From NCBI GenBank assembly GCA_036897625.1, contig JAYMTA010001298.1, forward strand, positions 1 to 20,711: a stretch of 20,711 nucleotides of DNA. The letters run 5' to 3'. A program made the position numbers and the translations under genes. The DNA is from Pelargonium cotyledonis. Taxonomy: Eukaryota; Streptophyta; Magnoliopsida; Geraniales; Geraniaceae. Under the pieces are notes generated by a model, which did not search any database, was not told the origin of the DNA, and was given only the letters and a program-made list of their open reading frames with translations. This document shows, one piece after another, positions 1 through 14,710 of the stretch. Position 1 is the first letter of the stretch, and each line of letters begins with the position of its first letter.

Positions 1-380
1 ATCGGTTTCAAATTATATGTCAATTTAGAATTCTCTTTAATAAATGTCGTTCTAGAGTTTTTCACAAATATTAAAAATAAATATTTTTTTTACCCTTAGA
101 TAGTGACATAAAACTTATAATTGCTTGTTCACTAATAATATATTTATTCAATTTTAAATATAAGAAAATTTCATCTTATATATAAAAATCACGATAACAA
201 AGTATATTATAAAAAAATTAAGTGCATATATGTTAAAAGTGAAAAGTGTTATTTATTTTGAAACTAAAAAGAATATTTGAAAGGATATTTAATTTGAAAT
301 ATATGACAAAATAAATGCACAAAAAATTGTTTTCCTTCAAATTATATAGTATTAAAGCAGTAACTTGTTAGGAAGCACCT

Positions 381-390
381 TTAAATATAT
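381..390 (+). promoter_or_regulatory. Candidate TATA box of the CDKC gene
   Basis: TTAAATATAT lies about 300 bases upstream of the ATG at 691, just before a pyrimidine- and CACA-rich leader, so transcription could start near 410-420. Bases 1-380 are AT-rich and show no other recognisable gene or element. A possible 100-base leader intron (549-648, GT to TTTTTAG) can be drawn inside the 5' UTR, but only transcripts could confirm it. Confidence 0.35.
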
Positions 391-426
391 GAGCTTGTTA
401 AGATATTTCCCGATCTTGACTCCACC

Positions 427-455
427 CACAGAGACACAGACACAGACACAGAGAC
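427..455. repeat. ACAGAC-type microsatellite in the CDKC leader
   Basis: A short tract of imperfect ACAGAC/CAGAGA units lies in the presumed 5' UTR. Such purine/CA tracts are common in plant leaders; no regulatory role can be shown from the sequence. Confidence 0.6.
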
Positions 456-690
456 TCTTTCTCAGCAAACCCTCGAGCGCTTTCGAGCTCAGTTCTCCGA
501 CTCGGCGTCTCCTCCAGCACACACTTCCTTCGTTTCCACAATCTTCCAGTAATTTTAGCTCCAATCTTCTTTTCTCATTGCCACAAGCCCTAATTTTGGA
601 TGCAATTTTATATTATCAGTTGATTTCTGGTTTTGATGCGGTTTTTAGGTAATCAAGTTACATTGGAAGAGCGGTGAAGGAGGAGGAGCA

Positions 691-3600
691 ATGGCTATAG
701 CGGCCCCAGGTCAGCTTAACCTCACGGAGTGTCCGTCGTGGGGATCGCGGAGCGTCGATTGTTTCGAGAAATTGGAGCAGATTGGGGAGGGAACTTACGG
801 GTTAGTTCCATTCTTTTAAGTCTGTTTACGACCTGAATTTTATGCATTCATATTCCGTAATTGTTTCTCTTTTCTCTTTTGCTATTGTTGTAGGTTTCAT
901 GTGGTTTTGATTATGAGATTGTCGCCGGGTGTTTGCTAGTTCTTTTATTTTTTCTTCTTTGCAAATGGCAGCTGTAATGCTTGATTCGTATTCTGCTCCT
1001 GATTTGTGATTACTTGAATCTTGTTAGAATTTGTAACTGTTATGTGCCCAAAATTTTAATGAAGTTTATGCAATTTTTTAGCCCATTGTATCCTGGTTCC
1101 TTTATGATCTTCAAAATTTTGGCAATGCTAGTTGCTGTCAGAAGTGCTTACCTCTGCAAGGTTTCAATGTTTTAAGTTGGATTACGTTTGGCAAAGTGAG
1201 GTAAAAAATTCATGGTTCCAGTGTTTTTATCCAGATTCCAGGCCATACAACCAGGAATGATTAACTAAATAGGCTTCTTTCTATGCACATTCGAATTCAA
1301 GATAAAAGATATGCAGATGATACAAATGTTTCAATCATCTAAAATCTGGTATTTTTGGACAGTGGGCACCTGTATCACTATCAGACCCCTTTAGCTATGC
1401 TATAGTAGATTAGATCACTTATAGCTTGCTGTCGGTGATTACCAGGAGTTAACTTGATAATGCGACTGGCATTGCCAAGCAATGTTGGGATTGGATTCTG
1501 GGCCTTATCTGGAGGCTTCTTATTAGTGAAGGGAGAATTTGTGTGTTTTCCTTCCTTTGCTAGAGTCTTTGAGGTTCAATCAATTAGATATTACTGGAAG
1601 GTTTAAATTTGAAATAAGCAATCAAGAAATTGATGCAAACAAAAGTAAGCGGTTTGGCGCGTTTTTTAACCATTTTAGGATAAAACTTGCTTCCTAAAGA
1701 ATTCATTTTTTTGTCGTTTTCCTTCTACCGATTGCCTTAGCTCTTTTTATAGTGTAATTTATGATAATCTTTGTCTTTTATCTTTAAGGAAATATTCAAT
1801 TATTGGCCGTCCGTGAAATTTTTAGATACCATGTATGGGGACCAAAACCGAAATAACTTGAATTTTAAATTAAATTAATATTACAAATGAAATAGGAAAT
1901 ACATTTTGTTTTATGTTTATTAACTTCCAGTGTCTAATTAAATGCGCGGATAAGATTTTGTGGAACTTCTATATTGCCCGTTATGTTTCCTGCTCAAGGT
2001 TCAAAGTTTACTTGATTTCTACTCGTGTTATTTTGTATGTGCAGTCAAGTTTACATGGCCAGAGAAATAAAAACAGGTGAAATTGTTGCTTTGAAGAAAA
2101 TACGAATGGACAATGAAAGAGAGGGGGTATGTTTTTTATATGCAAGCCACAGTTTGACACTCTTGATTTTGGATACAATTTCTATAAAATTTACCATACA
2201 TTTGTCTAATTAAAATGCAAATTATATTCTTAAACACATTTCATTGTTATTTGTTTATGCAGTTCCCCATAACTGCCATACGTGAAATCAAAATTCTAAA
2301 GAAGCTTCATCACGAAAATGTGATTAAGTTGAAAGAGATTGTGACATCTACAGGTGACTTTGTAAAAAAAAAAATATCTACATCGTGTATGCACATGCTT
2401 GCACGTGTTCTCTGAAACAATAAGCGTGACATTATATTTTCTGTATGTATAACATTCTTGTTTCTTTTTCTTCATCTCAGGTCCTGAGAAGGATGAACAG
2501 GGGAGGCCAGGCAAGTAAATTATTTCCACGTGTTCGATTAGACTTTAGAGTATTAGGTGATGATTGTCTTAAGGGCTTCTATAAGGCTGTTGGAGGGCAC
2601 ACTTGGTGGTTCAGAAAATTAAAATATCAAAGATCTGGAAAACTATGGCAAAAATATTGAAATGTGAAGATGACCTACATTCTCTAATGTCAATCCCTAT
2701 GCCCTTCTTGAGCACTAGTACTATAATGGATGCCTTTCAAACTCAGATGTCATAACCTTCTCCTTGTCTTGGCAAAATTCCTAATAATGATTTCAAATTA
2801 TTTCTCCCATTAATATTTTGACTAAACCCAAATTATATGGGTTAGGTTGTTAAGAAAAGCCATTTCTCGTGATACCCAAGATCCTTCGCGGTTTGTAATG
2901 TTCAAATTCGTTGACTGGGCACACTCATATTAGTTAGCCTGTGTTCCTGTATAAATGAACTCTCCTTGTTATTCATTACTTTTATAAACACAATTTCACA
3001 AATGTAAAGTGTTACCTTGAAGTTCTTTCAAATCGAGGGCAGAGCCTGACAACGGCTGAATTTTCTTGTACTTGCAGATGGTAACAAATATAAAGGTGGT
3101 ATCTACATGGTTTTCGAATACATGGACCATGATTTGACAGGTCTTGCTGATCGTCCTGGGATGCGATTTTCAGTTCCCCAGGTTAAGGTATCCTAAATAG
3201 CATGAAAAAGGATATCAGTTCATGTAACAAAATGATAATTTGGTATTCTTGACAGCCCGACCTCTTATATTTGTCACAGTGTTATATGAGACAGCTTTTG
3301 ACAGGGCTTCACTATTGTCATGTTAACCAAGTACTTCATCGCGATATCAAAGGTTATTTATTGAAACAAGATCTATTATTAATCTTGTTCTTTTATGAGA
3401 GAACTGAGTTTTTTATTTTTATTTTTATTATTTTTTTATTTCTTTCGTTCTGTGATGCAGGTTCTAATCTTCTTATAGACAACGAGGGTAATTTAAAGCT
3501 TGCAGATTTTGGGCTTGCCCGTTCATTCTCAAATGATCACAATGCAAATCTTACGAATCGCGTCATTACTTTGTGGTATAGGTAAGTGGTTTTACTCATT

Positions 3601-5686
3601 TCTTTTAAGGAAGGCACGCCACTTCAACCTTGCCAGTGGGAATAATCAAGCACTTCATTTTTCGGTTGTTTGGTTTGGGCAGACCTCCCGAATTGCTGCT
3701 TGGGACAACAAAGTATGGTCCAGCTGTTGATATGTGGTCTGTTGGTTGTATTTTTGCCGAGCTTCTGCATGGGAAGCCAATCTTTCCTGGAAAGGATGAG
3801 GTGAGTCATTTGTTTGCTGTGGATCAGATTGTTTAACTTTATCACCCAGTAGTAGTGATGGCTAATGAAGTTTTCTGGTAAATACCAAATCATATAGATT
3901 GGAAGAGTATAGCTGGTATTGTGGCATTCTTCTGCTTTTGTGTGCACAGTTTTTTATACTGAAAGATACTTTTGCTTCGTTTTCTTTTGATTATTACAGC
4001 CAGAACAACTAAATAAGATTTTTGAGCTCTGTGGAGCTCCAGATGAGGTCAACTGGCCTGGGGTCTCCAAAATTCCTTGGTATAACAACTTCAAGCCAAC
4101 TAGGCCAATGAAGAGACGCCTTAGGGAAGTTTTCAGACAGTAAGTAACTTAATCAGAATTTTCATATTTGCGACAATTTACTCAAGTTAGGGGATCAACA
4201 TAAGTGCGAGTTTTTGACTAACATATTGACTAGCGTACATCCTTCTGCTTTTTGTAGTTTTGACCGTCATGCTTTGGAGTTGTTGGAGAAGATGCTGACT
4301 CTTGATCCTTCTCAGGTATTTATGTTTCTTGTTTGTAACTCCTTTAAGGTTATCACTGCGCTTTCTATTTATTTATTTATTATTTGGGCTAGTTTTTTGA
4401 TGCTCTTGCTTTCTTCGAATGGCCTGTGAATTTTTATTTGAGTGTTTCTTGTCACGACGATGTTGGACTATTTTTAATTCTAACTTGCATTAATCATGTT
4501 AGCAAACTTTACATGTATCTTCGTGCAAGTAATTACGCCGTAAACTTGCAAAACTGATTAAATCCTGTAACATTTGTACCGGAGATTGTTCATGTGAATA
4601 GTTCATTTAGGAAAAACAAAATATTTTAGCTTTTTTGAACTACTATGCTTGGTCAAATGGGTCGATGGGCTTTGGACATGACACCTTTTTCTGGCCACTT
4701 GTGCTCTGAAATTTTCTGTGATTTAGCTGCAGCACCAAGAATTACCATTACTTGAATCAAGTTACCCTGTTGCATCATATGTTTCCTCTCAATGAGAAAC
4801 TTTGACATACTGCTAATGTGGCAACGTAAGATGCATATATGGTAAAACATGAAACGTTACTAGCTATATCATGTTTGATAGATCCAGATTTGCAATAAAA
4901 TAATAATATTTATGGTCTAATATTCATTTGATACAATGATCTTATTGTGTTGCAAAAAATAGAGAATATCTGCCAAGGATGCCCTCGATGCAGAGTATTT
5001 CTGGACTGACCCGTTACCTTGTGATCCCAAAAGGTATTATATCCTTTTACCGCACAATCTCTTGAAAGTTATTTTTTTTAATCACAGGTCATGTCATGCC
5101 ACTTGTTCTACTTTATTATTACGCCTTTGATCTTAACAAGTTTTCCTGTATTAACAGTTTACCGAAATATGAATCATCACATGAGTTCCAAACAAAGAAA
5201 AAACGACAGCAGCAGCGGCAACATGAAGAAAACGCAAAACGCCAGAAACTACAGCACCCGCAGCAGCATGCTCGGCTTCCACCCATTCAACAGTCCGGCC
5301 AAGCACACACCCAAATGCGGCCTGGACCTAATCAGCCCGTGCATGGCCCTCAGCCTCCTGTTGCAGCAGGACCGAGCCACCATTATGGGAAACCCCGGCC
5401 ATCTGGAGGGCCAGGAAGGTACATTCCAGGCGCCAATCCTAGTGGGGGATACAACCATCCGAATCGTGGAGGTCAAGGTGGGGGAGGTTACGGAAGTGGA
5501 CCATATCCTCCACAGGGGCGGGGTCCACCATATGGTTCAGGGGCAGGTCCTCGGGGTGGAGGTAGTGGATATGGAGTTGCTCCAAATTATCCACAAGGCG
5601 GCCCTCCTTATGGTGGTTCTGGTGCTGGTAGAGGGTCAAACATGGGTGGGAACCGCAATCAACAATATGGTGGATGGCAGCAGTAA
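691..5686 (+). CDS. CDKC: Cyclin-dependent kinase C (CDK9-like), complete, 12 exons, 510 aa
   Basis: Exons: 691-800, 2045-2126, 2263-2353, 2481-2510, 3078-3187, 3280-3352, 3461-3581, 3683-3800, 4000-4139, 4258-4315, 4963-5033, 5158-5686; the joined frame stays open to TAA at 5684. Seen: glycine loop GEGTYG (32-37), Lys54, cyclin-binding helix PITAIRE (66-72), HRD with Asp163, DFG with Asp181, T-loop Thr197 in [14 protein letters not shown], and PPE at 207-209. Residues 335-510 form a basic, Gln-rich then Gly/Pro/Tyr-rich disordered tail typical of plant CDKC. Known for the family: CDKC pairs with cyclin T as plant P-TEFb, phosphorylates the RNA polymerase II C-terminal domain in the nucleus, and links to splicing. 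The length is close to Arabidopsis CDKC;1 and CDKC;2. The start is the first in-frame ATG before the conserved domain. Odd: intron 4 begins with GC. Which CDKC paralogue it is cannot be settled here. Confidence 0.96.
801..2044 (+). other. Intron 1 of CDKC
   Basis: A 1244-base T-rich intron with donor GTTAGT and an acceptor ending TGTGCAG splits the codon for Gly37 in the ATP-binding loop. I see no second gene, clear mobile element or convincing snoRNA in it. A long first intron is common in plant housekeeping genes. Confidence 0.8.
2511..3077 (+). other. Intron 4 of CDKC, GC-AG type
   Basis: The boundary after the 30-base exon 4 reads CCAG|GCAAGT, and the acceptor is CTTGCAG at 3077. Joining there gives the conserved ...[16 protein letters not shown]. 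Moving to the nearby GT at 2515 shifts the frame into a stop within a few codons. GC-AG introns with a strong GCAAGT donor are a known minor class of U2 introns. Nothing else recognisable lies in the 567 bases. Confidence 0.85.
4316..4962 (+). other. Intron 10 of CDKC
   Basis: A 647-base AT-rich intron (donor GTATTT, acceptor AAAATAG) separates ...LTLDPSQ from [14 protein letters not shown]. No gene or element was recognised inside it. Confidence 0.8.
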
Positions 5687-6628
5687 GAACATACATAGGT
5701 TATTCTTGTACCTGTAAAGTGTAACCCGATCGAGCAGAGGTTCCATGTCTCAAAAGGAACTATATATAGTCATGTGTGAAGTAATTTATAGAGGACATTT
5801 ATCTCTTCAATCAGGTAGGAAGGGAGGGAGGTAACGAGCTGTGAATCCGATAGATTTTACATTTATGGAAGTTATTTGAGGTTTGCATAAATAGTTTATG
5901 CACTATACATACACTCCTTGACTTAATTGTGTTGCCAGTTGCCTCAATGTTTTTAATGATAAAAAGCTTGTTGCCATTGTCAGTTTATTGACCAATGTTG
6001 GATTGAGTTTGTTTTATCTCTTCTTTTGTGAAATTTGGTTTTTCATCTTCCTGTTCCTTTACTTTTTGTGTTTGAATGTCTTATCTTTTTTTTTGGGTCG
6101 AGACCATAAGGTTCCTGATTGGGTCCACAAACTCGCGGTTGACACATTTAAGCCGTTTTATCACACCCAGATTAATCTTCATTCCAAAGTAACCAAAGCT
6201 TATCCCTCCCCCAAATACTACTAATAAATTTCATTCCTATTAGAATAAGAATGATTCTTATATCCATACTTTGATTGCACTAAATAACATTACCTAAGAA
6301 ATGAAATGATAGTGGAAATGACACTGAAAAACCCTACACACCACACTTAACAATAATTTCCATGACAAACAAAATAAATGAAAATCCATGCTTAGTGGTA
6401 AAATCAAACCACATACAATAGATGAAACTACTTATTATACATTATTTACATCATATTTCTATCCCTGCAAACCACACTTCAGTGATGCCAAAACAACTTG
6501 GCTTACCATCTAAACCTAACCAAATAATATAAGCAATTTTTTTTTCTTTTCTGTTCTATATAGCAAAAGGACATTACTAAGTACAAACTGAGGATGGCCT
6601 TTATGATTAGAAATTAACTTGTGGCATG
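5687..6628. other. Convergent intergenic gap, CDKC and GNAT 3' ends
   Basis: The two genes point at each other here, so both 3' UTRs must lie in this gap. An AATGATAAAA run near 5954 is a weak candidate poly(A) signal for CDKC. A perfect 8-base inverted repeat with a one-base loop lies at 6245-6261. Short open frames are present but look like chance. No other gene is visible. Confidence 0.6.
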
Positions 6629-9453
6629 TCACAGTTCCAGTGACATCAAAAGCCTTTGATCTTTTGACAGAGGACGCGAAGCAGCCTCCACAATCTGCAA
6701 ACAGAAAATGAATAAAACTAAGAATGTAATTTGGTACTCTGCGACAAAGCTAGTTCAATGCACAGAACAGCTAACATGTGCCTCAAAGTAAGGATGTCAA
6801 GGTTGATTCTCACTGAAAATTGGAATTCTAGGTATCGTTGAGATGTGCACTTCCATAAATGACAAGGATAAGATCATGTGACGATTTGACATGATTACCA
6901 AAACAATTTAACCACAAGAAAAGCACAAACAAGATGGAAGGAAGGTTTAAACCGGTAAAAAAATTTAAGAGCTATGAGATGATCAATGGTGTATACGTCA
7001 AGAGACAAATATGGTGTACCACAAGTGCTGCTCAAAGAACATGGCACATGAGTATGCATGAAATGGATGCAAGTGAAGTAAAGCTACAACAAAGTGAAAT
7101 GTCATTAGTAGATACCGCAAAGCCAGTTTTTTTGTACAATTCCTGAGCAGGCTTGTTGTCTGCATTTACATGAACGAATAATTGCTTCATACCTGTTAAA
7201 ATACCAGAGTAGAGTGAAAAGAGAGAAAATAATGACTAAAGCAATGTAAGCACAGAACATAGAGACCCATTTCTGAGCTGTTAAAACACATACCCGACAA
7301 TGCGGCAACATCGGTAGCCAAACAAAGCATATTTGTTGCAATACCTTGACGCCTAGCAAACTTAGAAACACAAACATTTGAAACGTAAGCATACTTATGT
7401 GCATCAAAGGGCTCTGGACTTGCCATCACAGTAGATGGTCTTTTAACCTCCTACACATATTGGTAAGTTAATACTAGTTAGAATATAGCCAAGAAGTGAT
7501 TTTATTGCAAGAAGAGAACTCCCTAGAGTTTATAGTGCAACAAATCAGCTTTGTCATTCCAAAGTTCAGTGAACTTGTCAAAATAGATTTCAGTATACCC
7601 CTGGGTATGTTTCCCCTCGCAGATACTGCCGGATGCTGAGGTCCAGAGTTCCAACAACGCTATTTAAGGCCGTTCTTCTCACATTTTTATCTTCCTTCTT
7701 AACCTATATGGAGGAAGAAATGATGCAAATCAATATCAATTCTACAAGATACTGCAGCAGTTATAAAATCTCTTAACTTCCAAAAGAGCACACCACTGAA
7801 TATTCAAGGAAGCAATTGCATGCATTATGATCTAATCATAGGTGGTTTGTCATGTCACTAATAAACTCAGGTGGTGTATGCCACTTTATATTCTTCTGAA
7901 AATTCCAAACAAGAAAATTACTGAACTAGTTCATACAATCTAATAAAGACCATCTGCTTTGCACTAATCTATTATGGTATTTTCTTAGGCAGTTCTCATC
8001 ATCAGTATTCATGCTACGTGAAGATTTATGCATCTCTTCCTTTGTTTGCACAACATGAATTATAGTTGGGGTAGAAAAAGCAATATCACCTTATATATAT
8101 ATATATATTTCAAGAGAAACTTTGTGATTTATAAAAAAAAAGGAAAAAATAAAACATGTTATTGTGAATTCTATCTTTGGTAGGGTTTGTAAAATACTGT
8201 ATCAAGATCTTAGGAAATGAGAAATATGATTTTGAGTAAACTTAGAAAACAGATAATTATGTAGTTGATTTTTAACCTAACAGGGAACAGAGTATAGCAA
8301 CAGGCACAAGTTGAACACAGATACAGCAGAACTAAATAATCTGGTTGTTCAGAACATACTCCAACAAAACAGAAGCATTTAAGTATATTTCCATCCTGCC
8401 CGGAACATCGCCGTTTCAAAGCATAGAATTCCTGCCATAACAAGATCATAATATAAACAAAGGAAACATATTACCCAAAAGAAATTACAAAAAGAAATTA
8501 CAGAAAAGACAGAAGTCAGACAAGATTACACAATTCATTTCTTTTCATTTAGGTAATTACTTTCTTAAACTTAAGAATATTGTTTTCTATAGTAAGTTAG
8601 CAGCGCACCTCTTCGGCATACTTCCTTTTATAACTATCAACGTGCCTGGAAAACAATAAATAGCTATAGTCAAGATTTTGAATAATTTAAGCCAACACTT
8701 AAGTTTTTCTATTGCTAATAGGTATATTTGTCAAGAAAATGTCATAAAGAACTATTTGGTTAGCTTTATGAGAAAATGCAACCAAACAAATAAAATCACA
8801 GCTCATGGAGCTCACCTCATGTAAGAAACATATTCCCAATGAGCTTCAGCCCGCAACCAAGCTGCCGTCTGCCCACCAAAATAACAAAAGGGAACAACAA
8901 AATTCAACTTAATTACCCATAAAATGTAAACACAAAATGAAAGTACCCAATAAATTTTGAAACAAACCCAATATTCTTCATCCACTATAGCTTCACGAGC
9001 AACAAACCGGCCAAAGTTTCTCTTCTTCCACCCCTGACATTCCTGATCAGTAAGCTGCAACCGGTTGAAAGAAAGTTCAGGCAACCTCGAGCTGTCACTC
9101 TTGGAAACAGCCGGATGCCGGATGCTCTGGCTGTTGCTATTGCTACTGTTGTTAATATTATTAGTATCACAATGCACTTCCTGTTTCTTCAATCTCAGAA
9201 CCGAAACAGGAAAGGTCTCGCTACATTAAAACCAAATCATCAACAATACTGAAAATGAAACCAAACCCATAAATCCATAAGCTAAACAAACAAAACCCAA
9301 CTCAGTTATCACATAAAGTAATCAAATTTACTCATACCCATAAGACGAACGAACACGAAATCGCTGGAGCCAGAGGCGTCGCATTTGGGGAAGCTGAAGT
9401 GGGGATTGAAATCGAGGGACGAATGTAGTAACCGTCCCGTTACTGAGCTCCAT
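6629..9453 (-). CDS. GCN5-related N-acetyltransferase, probably plastid, complete, 9 exons, 311 aa
   Basis: Exons in transcription order: 9453-9338, 9220-8968, 8868-8816, 8645-8609, 8431-8360, 7703-7599, 7450-7294, 7192-7116, 6694-6629 (TGA at 6631-6629). The joined frame is open throughout. Seen: an N-terminal stretch rich in Ser, Arg and Gln with few acids, compatible with a chloroplast transit peptide; a WLRAEAHWE segment (127-135); and a C-terminal GNAT fold with YAYVSNVCVSKFARRQGIAT (232-251), whose RRQGIA fits the acetyl-CoA motif (R/Q-x-x-G-x-G/A), followed by HVNADNKPAQELYKKTGF (272-289). Known for the family: plant plastid GNATs acetylate protein N termini and/or lysines using acetyl-CoA. 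It resembles the Arabidopsis GNAT6/GNAT7 type, but the exact orthologue and substrate are inference. The ATG at 9453 is chosen because it reads directly into the spliced frame. Confidence 0.88.
6695..7115 (-). other. Intron 8 of the GNAT gene
   Basis: A 421-base intron with donor GTATCT and acceptor TTTGCAG. A plus-strand open frame at 6934-7146 crosses it and exon 8, but it has no family features and is taken as chance. Confidence 0.75.
7704..8359 (-). other. Intron 5 of the GNAT gene
   Basis: A 656-base intron (donor GTATGT, acceptor CATATAG) between ...CFCFVG and VKKEDKNVRR. It holds the TA microsatellite at 8092-8108. No other feature was recognised. Confidence 0.8.
8092..8108. repeat. 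TA dinucleotide microsatellite
   Basis: About eight and a half TA units inside GNAT intron 5. Likely length-variable between individuals; no function is implied. Confidence 0.9.
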
Positions 9454-9828
9454 GATCCTCTACCGTTCCTCAATCCAATTCCCTCTTCTATCATCAGCTC
9501 GCCACTTTTTTTCCTCTCTGAGACAAAACAACAAACAGGTGGTGTGCTCTGTTTGTTGCTCGAACCCAACAAGCAGGAACTGACACAGTACCAGCTGAAC
9601 CTTGTTCCGAAATCGAAACCCTAATTAAGAAACCAAAAAATTGTTACTGATTTGGTGGAAATTAGAGGTCCGACTTCAGAGAAAGCTCTCGGGTTCTTGA
9701 ATTGGAAGAGAAAGATGAAAGTTTAAAAGGGAGAGACGGCGATGGAGAAGGTCAACAACGATCAAGAACGGTGCTCCTGAAAACTGATATTTACCAAAAT
9801 TTTCAATTTTTATTAAAAATGTGATTTT

Positions 9829-9836
9829 TTTTTATA
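9829..9836 (-). promoter_or_regulatory. Candidate TATA box of the GNAT gene
   Basis: The minus strand reads TATAAAAA within a poly-A/T stretch about 380 bases upstream of the GNAT ATG, followed by a purine-rich candidate leader. The surrounding AT richness makes the call uncertain. Confidence 0.35.
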
Positions 9837-9926
9837 TTTTTTTTTAGTTTTTGGAGTTTTGGATAATTTAAAGTAGTTGGTGAACAGAACAAACGGCTTT
9901 TGTGATGTCGGTAAAGTGAATTAGAC

Positions 9927-9936
9927 GCCACGTGGC
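9927..9936. promoter_or_regulatory. Palindromic G-box GCCACGTGGC
   Basis: A perfect 10-base palindrome with the CACGTG core lies about 90 bases upstream of the TATA-like sequence and 475 bases upstream of the GNAT ATG. This is the high-affinity plant G-box bound by bZIP (such as HY5, GBF) and bHLH (PIF) factors. Light- or stress-linked control of a plastid enzyme is inference. Confidence 0.55.
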
Positions 9937-10359
9937 ATCCTAATAATTTGAGATGGTTAATGACTGTCACGCATTTTTGTAATCAATTATTGTGAATTAT
10001 CCAAAACAAAATTAAATGTCGACAGTTTCTAATTTTGGTAGAAATGGTCGCATAATCCTTAAAATTGTGAAATGCAGTTTGAGAGTATTCAGCGGATAGT
10101 TTAGATATTATTGTACACGTATTTTTTTACATTATCCACTAGATATTTTTTCCTAATAAATTTGTGACAATTTCAAAATAATTCACATAAATTAAGAAAT
10201 TAATTTGAATGACTAATCTTATCTGATTGTGTTAACTCTTCCTTACTATTATCATTGTCACGTTGTCAATGATATCTAGCAGTAGTATCACATTATCATG
10301 ACATTACTCTTGTATCGCTATAACATCGACTAATCACAAAGCGACACATCGTCCCTTAT

Positions 10360-10638
10360 CAGTGGCGAAACTAGAGATTAGAGGTAGGGTAGACAAGATT
10401 AGAGGTAGGGTAGACAAAATTCTAATAAATGAGTGAAAAATGCTATGAAAATATATTCCTTAATACTACAATAAAAAGAAAAGAGACTAAGAACTAAAGA
10501 AGAAAGAAAAAATAGTTTGGCCAAGCCTTTAGCCACTTAACCATGAACTAATATATATAAAATAAGTATATTTAACTCTATATAATGAGCTGGGGTGGGC
10601 AGCTGCCTACTATTACCCTCCCCCAAGCTCCGCCAATG
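10360..10638. mobile_element. hAT-like MITE, non-autonomous
   Basis: The ends form imperfect terminal inverted repeats: CAGTGGCGAAACTAG on the left against CATTGGCGGAGCTTG read inward from the right (11 of 15 match). They are flanked by a degenerate 8-base target duplication, TCCCTTAT (10352-10359) and CCCCCTAT (10639-10646), with 6 of 8 matching. CAGTGGCGGA-type ends and 8-base duplications are typical of plant hAT elements. It is 279 bases long with no transposase. Near its left end a 21-base unit is tandemly doubled. Confidence 0.6.
10376..10417. repeat. Two exact 21-base tandem units
   Basis: The unit beginning GATTAGAGGTAGGGTAGACA occurs twice back to back (10376-10396 and 10397-10417) inside the left part of the MITE. 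The exact identity suggests a recent slippage-type duplication. Confidence 0.9.
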
Positions 10639-11165
10639 CCCCCTATATATTGATTTTGTGAGTATAATTACCCTCGTCATGAAATATGAATTTTTATTTC
10701 CACATAGGCCCAATAATGATGACATCAATGCCACATCATCATAGCCTAAACATCTCATCCTCATATGCCACCATAACATCACTTTCAACTAATCTGCAAC
10801 ACCATGTCATTTTCTCCATATATTCTATGAGTATAATACTCTCCGCACATAGAATAAGTTTACATTTTTTATATTTTGACCCTTTAGATTCTATCTCTAG
10901 TTTACTCTGTAGAGTCCATTTTCACTGTGACATATACAAGAATCAAACGCTCGATGTAAAATTTATAACACATACCCCTATATAGTGTGATCTCATTAGC
11001 AGTCATTCCTTTGAAGCTCTCAATTGAGCCTAAACTTACTACTTCTCGTGTTGCAAAAATAACACGGATGATTTATCATAATTCCACAAATCTAGAGACA
11101 TCTTGATTCTTGAAAACCAAGGTATAAATAAATTTCTAGACACAAAACAATTTGTTAAATGTAAT

Positions 11166-11179
11166 TTTATTTATTTATT
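11166..11179 (-). promoter_or_regulatory. Candidate poly(A) signal of the first BGLU gene
   Basis: The minus strand reads overlapping AATAAA hexamers about 225 bases after the stop at 11404. Plant poly(A) signals are loose, so this is only plausible. Confidence 0.35.
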
Positions 11180-11403
11180 AATTATTTTACAAGGTATAGA
11201 TTTGTCTCTATTAATTGTGGAAGTAGAGATCTTTGACCAACTGGCACAGATTGGCACACAGCTTTTGCATGAAAAACTATGGATCAACAGAATTGTTTAA
11301 TTCATGCAGATAATGCGCATATATTGCAATTTACGAAAAAGGACAAGAAACAGCTTACAATTACACAAACAGAATCTAGTCTAGTGAGTGACCATATTCT
11401 TCA

Positions 11404-14710
<3,307 letters not shown>

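Larger units (their letters stand above)
9454..11403. other. Gene-poor gap between GNAT start and the first BGLU stop
   Basis: This gap holds the GNAT leader and promoter, the MITE at 10360-10638, and the 3' flank of the downstream glucosidase. The remainder is AT-rich with only short open frames lacking family features. Nothing else could be supported. Confidence 0.6.

Noticed and set aside
801..2044. Possible snoRNA inside CDKC intron 1
   Set aside because: Scattered ATGATGA- and CTGA-like words occur, but no paired C/D boxes with a terminal stem could be seen.
5091..5717. A 208-codon plus-strand open frame overlapping the last CDKC exon
   Set aside because: It is an out-of-frame shadow of the Gly/Pro/Gln-rich tail; the frame that joins exon 11 encodes the family-typical [14 protein letters not shown] sequence instead.
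5988..6224. A 78-codon frame in the convergent gap
   Set aside because: Phe/Leu-rich translation from T-rich DNA, with no motif or neighbour support.
6245..6261. Perfect 8-base inverted repeat considered as a terminator-like or MITE structure
   Set aside because: Too short in AT-rich DNA to be meaningful, and plant Pol II genes do not use such hairpins as terminators.
10686..10985. A 99-codon frame in the gene-poor gap
   Set aside because: No recognisable domain, biased to His/Ser/Ile from AT-rich DNA, and no promoter or splice context.
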